Shown here piece after piece: positions 36,557 to 47,573 of a stretch of 64,000 nt of DNA. The position numbers and the translations under genes are program-made. Positions within the stretch are counted from its first letter, which is position 1, and each line of letters opens with the position of its first letter. Source of the stretch: Brachynemurus nebulosus (Eukaryota; Arthropoda; Insecta; Neuroptera; Myrmeleontidae); NCBI GenBank assembly GCA_035578155.1, contig JAPWDM010000008.1:22716598-22780597 (forward strand). The letters are read 5' to 3'. The notes under the pieces are model-generated. The model saw only the letters and a list, made by a program, of their open reading frames with translations, did not search any database and had not been told where the DNA came from.

Positions 36557-36860
36557 TAGTGTCCCTATAATAAATAAAGTCGTGACATGTGTGCTGAACG
36601 CTGGTTGGTTCCGGCATTTTCTGTCCAAAGTTTGCGTAAAATACATTGGAAATAAATTAAATATTAACAAAAATCATTTAGTTTAATCTAGAAAGAATAA
36701 TTAAAAATTTTTAATTGTTCATTAATTCATAACTTATTAACAATAATTAAGTACTCAAAAATATTTACGCAAACATGTGATAATTAATTTTGAAGCTTCC
36801 CTTTCTGTTTTGGACAGAAAATGGATGACATGTCACGACTCTATTTATTTTGAGATTCTA
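36557..36860. mobile_element. hAT-type MITE, TAGAGTCCC family, copy 2
   Basis: Starts TAGTGTCCCTATAATAAATA and is nearly identical to copies 1 and 3 internally. Its right end has diverged (TTTATTTTGAGATTCTA). Confidence 0.75.
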
Positions 36861-36868
36861 TTCTTAAG

Positions 36869-37178
36869 TAGAGTCCCTATAATAAATAGAGTCGTGACAT
36901 GTGTGCTGAATGCTGATTGGTTCCGGCATTTTGTATCCAAAGTTTTCGTAAAATACATTGGAAATAAATAAAATCTTAACAAAAACCATTCAGTTTAACT
37001 TAGAAAGAATAATTAAATTAAAAATTTTTAATTGTTCATTAATTCATAACTTATTAACAATTATTATGTACTCAAAAATATTTACTCAAACATGTGATAA
37101 TTAATTTTAAAGCTTCCCGCTCTGTTTTGGATACAAAATGGATGACATGTCACGACTCTATTTATTATAGGGACTCTA
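36869..37178. mobile_element. hAT-type MITE, TAGAGTCCC family, copy 3, with TSD
   Basis: 310 bp bounded by TTCTTAAG on both sides (36861-36868 and 37179-37186), an 8-bp duplication. TIRs start TAGAGTCCCTATAATAAATA. It inserted directly beside copy 2. Confidence 0.85.
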
Positions 37179-37186
37179 TTCTTAAG

Positions 37187-37436
37187 TTCATACTTATGTC
37201 ATCTAACGACTGGATTTAGCACTACAACAGAAATTCTCAGTAGTGACATCGGTACGTATTTGAATCATGTACTACGTTCAGCTTGTACCGACTGCTTAAA
37301 TTTGATATTACCGACGTTCACTTTATATTGAAGTTTTAAGTACCGACCTTGTACATTGTAATACATTACGCATTGTACATTACGCAATGGTATTCCCCTA
37401 GGTGTATCAAACAGAATTAAAGATTTTATTGAGATT
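37187..37436. other. Unassigned intergenic sequence
   Basis: Contains TTGTACATTGTAATACATTA-like short repeats; nothing else recognised. Confidence 0.4.
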
Positions 37437-38609
37437 AGGGTAAAAGCCCCGATTGTGGAACACTATTTTTAGGTATTTCATCAAACTTGCTTACAAAAAT
37501 TAATAAATGAATTAAACACCCTTTTTTTTTTCTTAATAAGCATGAAACCAAGTTTTTTTAATCCAATGAATATGTTTTTAAGAAAATATAACCCAAAAAT
37601 TTTGATTTATTAATGTTTTGTTTTATAATTTGTTGACATCTATAAAAAAACAGACAGAATATATTAACACCCTTTAAAAAATCAGCACATTGACACCTAA
37701 AAAAGAACACGTATGTACAACATGAGATACATTACATACCATTCACATACATATTTTGCCATCTTTTCACTCTATGACATAGAGTGACATCTAGTAGTAA
37801 ATAGAATGTCAAATTAAAAAATATAGAATGGTTTAAATATTCGATAAAATAAACGACCAAAATCACAGAATATACCAAAATACCACAGAAAAATACTATA
37901 TTTTGTTTCGCCATCTATGTATTTTGGTAAAGTTCTAATCAATTCTAAACCTTCTAAACTAACTTATCAAAATGGCGACAATTTTTCATTATTAATAAAA
38001 TTTTGCAACTTTAAATCAATATTTTTTTATTTATCAATTGACGATACGCTCCGAAATAAAAAAAAATATTAAAAATTTTACGATTTTAAAGCAGTAAGTA
38101 AATATTTTAGACTCAAAAAGAAATTAAAACTATTTATAATATAAATTTTTAGTTATTTTACGTACATGATTTTAGTTAAATACAGAGGTTATATTGTGTA
38201 CTGAAAGAAATACACATATATATAAATTACATTTAAACCGAATAAAAAGATGATTTAGCTCTTATAATCTCTTAACTGGACTAATAAAAATTATTTGTAT
38301 AGTTTTATTGCGCTAACTTCGAAAATTAACTGGAAAATGTTGAAATTTATAAGGCATGTGTTTCGATAAATAAACATTGATCAAACGCAAAAGAGACACA
38401 TTCAGCAAAAATTGTTTAATATATATATGTATTTCTTTAATTAAGTAAAGAAACATTAAATGTGAGATGAATTTAAATTGAAAAACAATCATTCTATTAA
38501 TAATAATTTTTGTTATCAGACGTTTCTTTCAGAAATAACTTCATTAAGATATAAATGTCAAAACTGTTTTTCTATTGGATCGCGTTCCACAAACGGGGCT
38601 TTTACCCTA
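37437..38609. mobile_element. 1.17-kb TIR element (AGGGTAAAAGCCCC ends)
   Basis: AGGGTAAAAGCCCCGATTGT at 37437 is inverted at the right end (GTTCCACAAACGGGGCTTTT to 38609), giving a TIR of about 25 bp with one mismatch. The interior is AT-rich without a convincing ORF. Confidence 0.7.
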
Positions 38610-39029
38610 TATACAATTTATTGTTTGTAACAAAAGAAAACCATAACACTATAAATATTTATCATATTATTGAATTGATTGGAATGTTTGGAATTATATT
38701 GACCAAACTTCCAACGAATATGTTGATAAAATAGACTACATATTGTATTAAATTCGAAACCCTATGTTTATAAATAATTATAGAAATGTTTTAGGTTGTT
38801 ATATGTACTTTTAAGCAAAATGTTGTTATAAATACTTTTTACCAAAAAATTATCGAAGAGATTTTTTATTTAATAAGTTTATTAATTATAATAAGATATA
38901 TATTACCTTAATTCTTAATTACCTAAGTTGTACTGTGGTTGTACTATTATAATTATAAAATATACTGTGACATCTATAAGAATATTTTTAAATTTTAGAA
39001 GTCGATAATAAAGAGTAATAGTATAGTTA
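38610..39029. other. AT-rich intergenic sequence
   Basis: Nothing recognised. Confidence 0.4.
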
Positions 39030-39345
39030 AATAATACATTACCATTGAATACAAATTGTATACTACTTAAACCCATAATTTTCATTTAACTAAAATTTAA
39101 CTCCAGAAAACTATGATCAAACTTCTAATTTTATATAAAATTACTTCTAAAAGCAAATAGGAAGGTTAGTTTTGCAACAAAATTTTGAAAAATTGGTTTC
39201 CTGTGAAAAACATTCAAAATGCACACAGTGTCGTCTGTGTTTTCTAAATGGAACAGACCCAACGAAAAATGGCTACCTTTCAATTCCAACATGGCCACTC
39301 TTCAATTTAGGTCACGTGACAATGAGTCTTAGATATTTTTCCATT
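39030..39345 (+). repeat. Tandem repeat copy 1 (GTCACGTGACAATGAG family)
   Basis: About 315 bp, closely repeated at 39405-39660: AATTGTATACTACTTAAACC, GTGTCGTCTGTGTTTTCTAA and GGTCACGTGACAATGAGT appear in the same order. Confidence 0.7.
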
Positions 39346-39404
39346 ATGTATTTTTCAAATTGAAATGTGTACATGTACAATACATACATACGAATACCAC
39401 CGAG

Positions 39405-39661
39405 TAAAAATTGTATACTGCTAAATGCATAATTTTTATCTAATGAAACTTTAACTCTATAAAACTAACTTTTTAATTGCTTCTAAAAGCAACTAAAATG
39501 GTAGTTATGCAATAAAATTAAAAAAAAAGTTTTTTTGTGAAAAAAAAAATTCACGTTGTCGTCTGTGTTTTCTAAATGGAAACACTCTTTTAAATATGGC
39601 TACTCTTCAATTCAAACATGGCTACCGTTCAATTTTGGTCACGTGACAATGAGTTTTAATA
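39405..39661 (+). repeat. Tandem repeat copy 2
   Basis: Diverged second unit of the repeat at 39030; parts recur inverted at 1005-1195. Confidence 0.7.
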
Positions 39662-39663
39662 TA

Positions 39664-40126
39664 CAGTCGGACTCATGTATTTTCAACTCATGTATTTTCA
39701 ACACCATCTATTTTCAACTGATTTTACTCACGTATTTTCAAGTTTTTGGTCCCCACTTCTCACGCAATACTTTAATACAGAAAAATAACTGTCAGGTTAA
39801 TCGATTGACCACTGGTGGCTTTATCCTACAATATATGGTTTTATTTCATTTGCAATTGTTTAAAAAATAATTTTATTACAAGTTTATTACACTTTTTTCA
39901 TGTTTCACTTTTTTGTTTATCATATGTTACTTGACAATTTGTCATTTTAAGGTTATTCACTGGGGAAGTACACGTGGCTACTATGTAAAGATTTGCGCGG
40001 GCTTTTTGTGATTGGTTCTATGTCTGTCACGTGGCTCTATGATTGCCATAGAGTGAGGATAAAGGAGAAGTTGAAAATACATGAGCGGATTAGTCCCGAC
40101 AGGTTGAAAATACATGAGTTCGACTG
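39664..40126. mobile_element. pogo/mariner-type MITE upstream of ZNF-B
   Basis: Ends are CAGTCGGACTCATGTATTTT and, inverted, CAGTCGAACTCATGTATTTT, with TA on both sides (39662-39663, 40127-40128). Just inside the left end are four imperfect copies of a 15-bp motif around ATGTATTTTCAAC. The right end lies about 75 bp upstream of a TATA box for ZNF-B. No transposase. Confidence 0.8.
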
Positions 40127-40201
40127 TATATGACTGCAGTTGATAACTCTGACTTTGCTTTACCTCGTTCACAAACGTCAAAGTATAGAAATGTCACCCC
40201 T

Positions 40202-40207
40202 TATAAA
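40202..40207 (+). promoter_or_regulatory. Candidate TATA box of ZNF-B
   Basis: TATAAA in CCCCTTATAAAG lies 62 bp before the ATG at 40269. The following AT-rich leader resembles that in front of ZNF-A. The transcription start is not determined. Confidence 0.35.
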
Positions 40208-40268
40208 GTTTCTTTTTTAGTTAAATATAGTGAATGTGTATAATAATAATTAACACAAAAAGATTAAA

Positions 40269-40493
40269 ATGGAGAAATTCGAAATGAAAGTGGAAAAGGA
40301 TGAAGTGGATGAGCCGGTCCGTGAAATTGATCGTAAATTGGAAATTAAAATGGAACAAGATGAAGTGAATGAGGCCAATTTAGTGTTATCAATTCAAAAT
40401 AAAATCTTTGAACCAGCTAAATTGTCGCAAGAAAATAATAGTTTGACCGATGAAAAGAACCTTACAGACTTACAAGGGCCAAGTATAAAATTG
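40269..40493 (+). CDS. C2H2 zinc-finger protein ZNF-B, exon 1 (leader)
   Basis: 75 residues from an ATG in context AAGATTAAAATGG, matching ZNF-A, to AAATTG before a GTAATT donor (phase 0). The leader has EMKVEKDEVDE and EIKMEQDEVNE, then IFEPAKLSQENNSLT and LQGPSIKL, aligning with ZNF-A along its length. The repeated (I/M)K-x-E motifs fit SUMO-acceptor sites, which is inference. The intron that follows is 4.6 kb, against 1.6 kb in ZNF-A, because of inserted repeats. Confidence 0.8.
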
Positions 40494-41245
40494 GTAATTA
40501 CTGGTTTTAAATTATAAATTTTTAATTATGAAGTAAAATGTAAAAGAATGATCAATTTTTTTCCAATGGGTAGCAAGAGAAATAGTGGTTGTAATAGTTT
40601 TTGATGTGTGGAATTTTTTAAAAAAAAATTTAATTCCAAATACGTTCTGGGTCATTGAGGAGAGAATGCTGTGTATTACAAATACATTAAGAAATTGAAG
40701 CAAAAAAATTGACTGATGTGATTACTTTAATGGCGATCAAACTATTAATTTAATGATTTATCGGGTAAAATGCAGAACTCGGACATACGCTGTAATTTTG
40801 ATGTCTGCCGGAAAAAAGAAACAAATGAGGCTGAGAATTATTGTACTTAAAGAGTTAAAGCGCGGTCACATATTTTTATTAAAAATAATTGCGTTTAATT
40901 ATTAAATATTACATTTTAAATGTTACTCACATTTTTGATATAACAATTAATTTAACACAATTACTTGCATTATTTATTATTATTTAATAATAAAAAACCA
41001 TAAAAATACTGAATCGTTAAAAAAAAAAAAAAAAAAATTATAATAAAAGTTTAAAATAAAATTTTTTTAAAATAATTTTAACCTTTTTATTTTAATACCT
41101 ATGAAAAGTACGACATTTATACATAGAGAATATACTCCATTTACTCAGTGGTGATATATATGCATGATATGCATGCAAGCCCTAAGCGTATGTGTAAGCA
41201 AATTGTGAAGAGCAGTGTGTCTGAGTGTGCCAGATACCGCTGTCG
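40494..41245. other. ZNF-B intron, 5' part
   Basis: The first about 100 bp resemble the ZNF-A intron start (GAATGATCAATTTTTTTCCA versus the AGAATAGTCGATTTTTGCCC region); the rest is AT-rich with no gene. Confidence 0.5.
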
Positions 41246-41411
41246 TACAAATTTCGGCGCGGAGCGCCGTTATGAGAACGACGCGGCCTCATACAAATTA
41301 CGGCGCAAAGCGCCGCTTTGGCCCAGACGCTACGCGTCGTACAAATTACGGCGCGTAGCGCCGTTACTAGCATGACGCGTGGACCCTACAAATTAGGGCC
41401 CCAGGCGTGGC
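41246..41411. repeat. GC-rich tandem array of 46-48-bp units with internal palindromes
   Basis: TACAAATT starts at 41246, 41292, 41340 and 41387. Each unit carries a small palindrome such as CGGCGCGGAGCGCCG, CGGCGCAAAGCGCCG or CGGCGCGTAGCGCCG; the last unit is degenerate and ends in CCCCAGGCGTGGCA. The GC content stands out sharply from the surrounding AT-rich intron. Confidence 0.8.
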
Positions 41412-41451
41412 ACTGAGATGACCTTTTCTAGTAATTATAATTTTCCTTTAT

Positions 41452-41691
41452 TTTTTATACAAAATTTATAAATAAAAAACAACATAGAATTATACGGTTT
41501 TCACTATATTAATAGATTGGTTTGATTTATGTAAATTTGGGGCGTCAGTGGGTGGCGTCGGTGGGTGGCGCGCGCCGCCCACCGACGCCACCCACTGACG
41601 CCCCAAATTTACATAAATCAAACCAATCTATTAATATAGTGAAAACCGTATAATTCTATGTTGTTTTTTATTTATAAATTTTGTATAAAAA
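41452..41691. repeat. Nearly perfect 240-bp palindrome without spacer
   Basis: Two 120-bp arms meet between 41571 and 41572, with one mismatch (a T that would pair as a G-U wobble in RNA). The outer about 80 bp of each arm are AT-rich; the inner about 35 bp are G+C-rich, with repeated GTGGGTGGCG. It lies in the ZNF-B intron. It is either a real cruciform-capable element or an inversion artefact of library or assembly. Confidence 0.9.
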
Positions 41692-43639
41692 TTTTTCGGC
41701 TGTACTAAAAATAAATAATTTTATAAAAAAAAACATTTTATAATTTTTTTAAACTTATGCAGTTTTGAAAAAACGGTACTCAGTTTTGTATACGTAATAA
41801 ATTGCAGGTATAAATATATATGTATTAATATGTTGAACTACAAACACCCTTACCGTACACCCTTGCCGTTATTTATTAACTCAAAATCAAATTTTATTAC
41901 ACATCATCAAATTATATGCATTTATCTTTGTTAGTAACCACGACCTAACAATGCTTGTTTGCTCTGGCAGAGCTGATGCACAACTAGTCACCTTAAGCTG
42001 TGACAGACCAACAAATGACTCCAAGTAATTTACACTTTTTTTTATTTTAATAATTTTAGTTTGCTTCTAGTGTTCTGTGAGTACCTATGTGCTAGATATT
42101 CTCTATGGCATTAATGTTGGGTATGTATGTTGGGATATGTGGTAATTAAAATAAAATTTTTATATTTTCTTTTTTAAAATAATTTTTTTTTAATTTATTT
42201 TACTAGTAATATGTAAGTGTCTTTCGTAGTGTTTTATTATTTTTACCGTTTCTTTTAAATAGATTATACACTAACTTGCTTTAAAATATGTGCTATATCG
42301 TATAGTTGTCATTATAAAAAATTTGAAAAATATTAATAAATTTGAGTTTTCCAAAACAAAAATATGCTTCCGCGCTTTAACTTTTCATAATTTAAAATTT
42401 CCACCACTATTGCTTCGTTTTTATCGGTTCAAAAAAAAAAAATCGTATATGTCCGAGTTCTGCAAATTTCCCGATTTATCCAAGGTTTATTAATGTTTCT
42501 AATATTTATAAATAAGTCTCCGTGATTACAAGTTGGGTTTAGTAAAATGGAGTCATGCTTCACAATTTAATGCCTGTGGTATGTCTAGGAAACATGTTAA
42601 TATGTTCAATTTAATGCTCAGTGTTCTGGGTACGTTACGTTAGAGAGAGAGAGTATATTAGCAATAATCTTTAACAGAATGATTATATCTCCAAACACGA
42701 AAAACGCCAATAATTCTTAAAATGTTAACACCTTAACGGTCATCGATGTCATTAGACGTCAAGTGAAACCTTATTAACACACACGTCACGACGTAGGACG
42801 TTAACAGTTTAATATAAAGGGAGCTTTCCAGCGAGAAAAAATGCTGGCGTTAGCCTGACGTGAATGCAAGCCCTCTGGTTTATAACGGTGTAAAAAAAGT
42901 TTCATAGAAAATACGTAACTCAAAACGCTCAAACACTCACGATTTTCTTAGATGTTGTTTTTCTAAACAAGAATTTTATAATATTATAAAAATTGCAATA
43001 AATTCATACGTAAAGAAACTTAAATGATGCAGTAACTTATGCAATGTACTGATTAAATGCTTAAAAACAATCGATAAGTAACTTAATCGCATTTCAAAAA
43101 AAAAAAAAATTAGAAAAACCGCATAAAAGCAGTTTTTGCTGTGCATTCATCGCATTAGTATAAAACTAGCATCCCGAACGACATTCCTACTCTAAAGTAA
43201 TCATATTTATATTTCAACAGAATAGCGAATTTTCACGCTTTGAGACCTTCCTACAGATACCCGTAACGATAGTTTTAGTAGTACTTTGATTTTGAGCCTT
43301 TCTTGGGGAACCGGACCCCTGTCGAACAACTTTATTCACACAGTCATCTTTTTCGAAATCCCAATAGTGTCTGCTTATAGTGAGTGCTTCGCTTCGCTCG
43401 CTCAACGACTCTAAAAGTATGTATTTATGGTATCACTGATATTTTAATAGCACATCCAGTTTTTATAACATTGTGTCGAGATCTGTCTAGTTGTTTAATT
43501 TGGGTTCTTTTGGGGGCCCTAGGGTCCTAGGCGATAATTTTACTTCTCACGTTACTTTTAAGTCAGATATTCAGTGGTTTTTTATTCGTAACTATAGAAA
43601 TGAACAATTTTAAAAAATGTGAAACTTTGAAGACCTGTA
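41692..43639. other. ZNF-B intron, middle part
   Basis: AT-rich, with no gene recognised. Notable scraps are GAGAGAGAGA at 42643 and a relative of the 61820 repeat at 42865. A minus-strand 63-codon frame at 43214-43405 (ending RKVSKRENSLFC) is unrecognised. Confidence 0.4.
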
Positions 43640-44560
43640 ACACAGTATAAATAAAAGATTATTACCATAGGCAGTAGCGAAACGCACTTTCTATCCCTTT
43701 TTGATATAAGTACAAACAATTATGTTTGTCCTTTTTTACTTATGTAATTGTATGTGTTTGCACATGTGAGATTGAGGGTTGATAATGGTCATGTTAAATT
43801 ATATGAACAACTAAAAGCAACTTTCTTCAAAATGAATTAAGCAAACGCGAAATTGATGACAGTATTCAACACGAGAATTTAGGTCGTCACGATGTATTAG
43901 CACCAACCACTGTTGAAATCGAAAATATTAACTGAATTATTATAAAATATTAATAATTATTTATTATTTAACGTATTTTTATATAAGCATTCAAATTATA
44001 ATAATACTTACAAATTTGCATCAAACGGCATTCAGAAAAAAACATAAATTGAAATTTTGTTTTAAATGATTTAAACAAAATTTAGCAGCACAAGAGTTAT
44101 CACCAGACATTTTAAGCCACCATAATAATTGAATATATATCAGAAATATCTTACAGATCACTAAACACACTAACATTACAAGAAAATATCAAAAATAACT
44201 GATGACAAGCTTTAAATAAAAAAAATTTAATGACAGTTAAAATTCCACTGCCATCGTTGTTAAAAATTTTAAAAAAGTCAGTGAAACTTAGACAAAATTA
44301 AATAATTTACATAATTAGCATCTTTAAATTTTCACAAAATAATTTGACCTGCAAATTTATTTTTCTAAATTAAATTTACTTTAGTAATGATATTTTCACT
44401 GTATTAATATGTTCAATGTTACTAGTTCAGTGTTATGCATTATTTAGGTACATAACATGGATAACCCTTTAGAATTTTTGAATTCCAAATGACACTCTTA
44501 TGTCATCTCGTTTCGTAACGTAACTGAAACAAACTATTATTTAAACTGTAATTTAAAAAT
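43635..44560 (+). repeat. Dispersed repeat Y, copy 1, in the ZNF-B intron
   Basis: 43635-43975 and 44453-44560 match 53005-53440, with about 475 bp of extra sequence between the two parts here. Both copies hold an open segment of about 35 codons, EF/EL-SKREIDDSIQHENL through VEIENIN and TGA, differing by one in-frame 3-bp indel and several substitutions. It may be the last exon of an unknown gene carried by the repeat. Confidence 0.55.
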
Positions 44561-44879
44561 GAAACAAAATTTCAAAATTCGCGCTCCGTTATGCCACGCC
44601 TGGGGTGATCCTCTATTGATAGACACCTCATTTATTAAAATCCGTTAAGTAATCTTGACTGAGTGCTTGTCACAAAATCTTACAAATTTTTTCCTAATTC
44701 TGTATTAATATTTATTTAAGTGGTTCTGCCCAATAAGACGTCGCTGTATCACGCTGTACGGGGCTGAGAAAAGTATAAATGAGCCCCTCCACCCTGCTCA
44801 ACACTAGCTAGTGAGTGTAGTGTAGCGTTTGATTTGACTCAACGTTTGTTTATGTACACACGTGCATTTTCTGGATGAT

Positions 44880-44995
44880 AGATTCAGCTGTAACAGCCAC
44901 TGTCATGACGCAACTTGAGCCCGGAACTATGATAGAAATTTGTTTTGACGTTCCCAGAAACCGAAAATAATATTCATTAAAATTTATATATACAA
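44880..44995 (+). mobile_element. 5' fragment of the Helentron-like family
   Basis: GAGCCCGGAACTATGATAGA and CATTAAAATTTATATATAC match 5145-5200 and 5540, without the extreme 5' end and without an expanded TA tract. Confidence 0.6.
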
Positions 44996-45099
44996 CCACT
45001 ATTTCCATTGACGCCCATTGGGCCAAAATTTACCATTTTTTCATTCACCCTTGATGTAAATGTTTTATTCAAAATATTTCGTTGTATGCAATATTTCAG

Positions 45100-45738
45100 G
45101 AGTGGAGTGAATCTACTTCGATAGATTTAAACAGTTTACATACGGAAATCAAAATTGAACAAGATGAAATAGATGAAGATCATTCGACAGATTTAACAAA
45201 ACATTCGACAGATTTGCCAACAAGTGTTGGCAAAAAGCTATATCAGTGTGATACATGCAATAAAACATTTACTACTTCAAGTAATTTAAAAACTCACAAA
45301 AGAATTCACAGTGGTGAAAAACCATTTGAATGTAAAATATGTGCTAAAACATTTACTACGTTAAATGAATTAAAAATACATAAAAGAATTCACAGTGGTG
45401 AAAAACCATATAAATGTAGCATATGTACTAAAACGTTTACTACTTCAAGTCAGTTAAAAGTACATGAAAGAATCCATAGTGGTGAAAAACCTTATGAATG
45501 TAATATATGTTCTAAAACATTTAACCAGTCAGGTGATCTAAGAACACACGAAAGAATTCACAGTGGCGAAAAGCCATATAAATGTAACATATGTTCTAAA
45601 ACATTTAACCAGTCAGGTCATTTAACAAAACATGAAAGAATACACAGTGGTGAAAAACCATATAAATGTAACACATGTTCTAAAGCATTTAGTCAGTTAA
45701 GTACATTAAAAAGACATGAAAAAATCCACATTTTTTAA
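45100..45738 (+). CDS. C2H2 zinc-finger protein ZNF-B, exon 2 (six fingers)
   Basis: After a TTTCAG acceptor the exon reads EWSESTSIDLNSLHTEIKIE and runs 212 codons to TAA at 45736-45738. It encodes six complete C2H2 fingers, the first CDTCNKTF and the last CNTCSKAF ending KIHIF, joined by HSGEKP(Y/F) linkers. Contact residues at -1/3/6 are T/N/T, T/E/I, T/Q/V, Q/D/T, Q/H/K and Q/T/R, unlike ZNF-A, while the framework is nearly the same. Together with exon 1 it predicts a 287-aa nuclear DNA-binding protein. An in-frame ATG at 45082 precedes the acceptor but does not match the paralog, so I prefer the spliced model. The target is unknown. Confidence 0.9.
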   Translation, partial: EWSESTSIDLNSLHTEIKIEQDEIDEDHSTDLTKHSTDLPTSVGKKLYQCDTCNKTFTTSSNLKTHKRIHSGEKPFECKICAKTFTTLNELKIHKRIHSGEKPYKCSICTKTFTTSSQLKVHERIHSGEKPYECNICSKTFNQSGDLRTHERIHSGEKPYKCNICSKTFNQSGHLTKHERIHSGEKPYKCNTCSKAFSQLSTLKRHEKIHIF

Positions 45739-45769
45739 GTCATAAAAATATCTTAAACCGTTGGGTTAA

Positions 45770-46624
45770 GGGAGGAGTTCACGCCAGAAACGGCTAATAA
45801 ACTAATTTTTTTCGAATTTCGTTTTTTGTTTTTATTTTGTTCTGTGGTTCTTTACAAACACGGTGATATATAAAACATGGCCAAAAAAATTTTTTTCAAG
45901 TAGAAAAGTATTTATTTGTGAGCCGCTGCACAGCCAAATTGCTGCTCCTTTATAGATAACGCTCGCCTCCCCCCTCCTCGCGGTTTGATCAGTAATATTT
46001 ACTTTTGATGTGTACATGAGTTATAGTATGCACTGAGATAATGTTCTTTTATTTGTATGCCTTTGTAGACGTTTTAATAAACAGTGAGTAAACCGCTTCT
46101 TTTGTTATTATTTTTGTTTTTTACCGTTTCCCGAAAGTTGTATTTTTTCCGACAAGGAAAATCATATCTCAAGTTCTAGAAAAGATAGAGACTTAATTTT
46201 TTTAAAATTTTGTTGATAAACATATTGCGCATAAAGTGGAGTATGCTTTTTCCATTTGAACAATTGTAACTATTTTTAAACTTTTTTTTTTAATAAAAAA
46301 TTGGGTTTTAAAATTTCTATAAGTTTGGGATTACAATTTTCTAGTTAATTTTTAAAATTACCTGAAACCCATACTCAGCTTTATGGACAGGTCCTTTAGG
46401 AATAAAATAATGAAAAAATATTTAAAAAATATTCATTACTTTTTAAGATATGACGTTCCTTGTAAACGCTTAAAAACTTGTGAAAAAGGCCCCCTCACCC
46501 CACAGGGAAGAGTAATGAATGTTTCAAAAAAAAAATTTCTATTTGAAACCCTAATTTGAAAAAAAATTTCAACAAGCAAAATAATCATAAATAAAAAAGT
46601 TGCTTTTTTATTTGAACTCCCCCC
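45770..46624. mobile_element. TTAA-flanked element just after ZNF-B
   Basis: TTAA at 45766-45769 and 46625-46628 flanks ends GGGAGGAGTTCACGCC and, inverted, GGGGGGAGTTCAAATA. 855 bp without a convincing ORF. It starts 27 bp after the ZNF-B stop, so it forms much of the possible 3' UTR; an AATAAA is present near 46076. Confidence 0.75.
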
Positions 46625-46894
46625 TTAATTTCAAATCGCAACCAACCATTAACAGTGTAGAACGGATTCTGTTGGAACGTTTGAAGTCAGCGTGAGGACG
46701 GTGGCCAGTTGAAACTTGTTTACATGATGTTATTAAGTGTGATGGTTGTCGTCTCTGTCACGATAGTTTTATAATGACTATCGCATTGTTTACATGATAA
46801 TGTTGTGATTACTAGCTACTGGTCAGCAGTGTTGGCATCAGTCAACTAAATTTTTTGGTTAACTAATTAGTCGATTAATATTTTTAGTCAATTA

Positions 46895-47300
46895 AAGGTC
46901 TGTTCCCGTACTTTTATTTGCCTGATAAATTCTTCAAATTCCTACTTTATGTGGTGGGGATAAAATATGAAAGTAAAGAAACGACTTCCTTCAGTTTACT
47001 GCCCTTACTGCATTAAAACAAATTTGACAGCTTTTTGACATTTGTCTAAACGGTTACATCGGTTAATGGTAATCAATATTATGGTAATTTTCATTAACAT
47101 GATTAATAAATTTAAAAATTTAAATTTTAAAGGTGGAAGGAAAAAGTAGGAACTCTGAAGTCACTGCTAATTTCTACATTTTCCTACTGGAGGGGAAGTG
47201 AACCCCTACCTGACTTTTTGGTCTACAGGAACGATTTCCTACATTTTCCTGCTAATACATTCACTTTCCTACTGGTACGGGAGGAGAACTTAATTTATTC
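46895..47300. mobile_element. Possible MITE with imperfect CCCGTAC ends
   Basis: GGTCTGTTCCCGTACTTTTA on the left versus, inverted on the right, AGTTCTCCTCCCGTACCAGT. Internal TTCCTACATTTTCCT motifs repeat. Boundaries and family are uncertain. Confidence 0.4.
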
Positions 47301-47357
47301 CTAACTAAATTATTCGCAGTTAAAAAGTTAATTGTAGTTGCAACTAAATTTTTTTAA

Positions 47358-47483
47358 TTTTTAGCGAATTTCCAAAACTGGAAATTCAGCTTTTACGCCA
47401 GGTGTCATGGTGCGACCTAAGCCCGAGACCATATCAGAAATATGTTTTGAGGTCCCTAGAATACGAAAATGATATTCACTAAA

Positions 47484-47573
<90 letters not shown>

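Noticed and set aside
43214..43405. Minus-strand 63-codon frame in the ZNF-B intron
   Set aside because: No domain recognised, no paralog in the window, and no splice evidence.
41402..44602. Possible 3.2-kb hAT element with CAGGCGTGGCA ends across the ZNF-B intron
   Set aside because: The two 11-bp ends are inverted, but the 8-bp flanks (TAGGGCCC, GGGTGATC) do not match, and the interior mixes unrelated repeats.
44770..44830. Promoter-like TATAAATGAGCCCC stretch before ZNF-B exon 2
   Set aside because: There is no conserved counterpart in ZNF-A, and the paralog comparison supports splicing from the leader exon instead.
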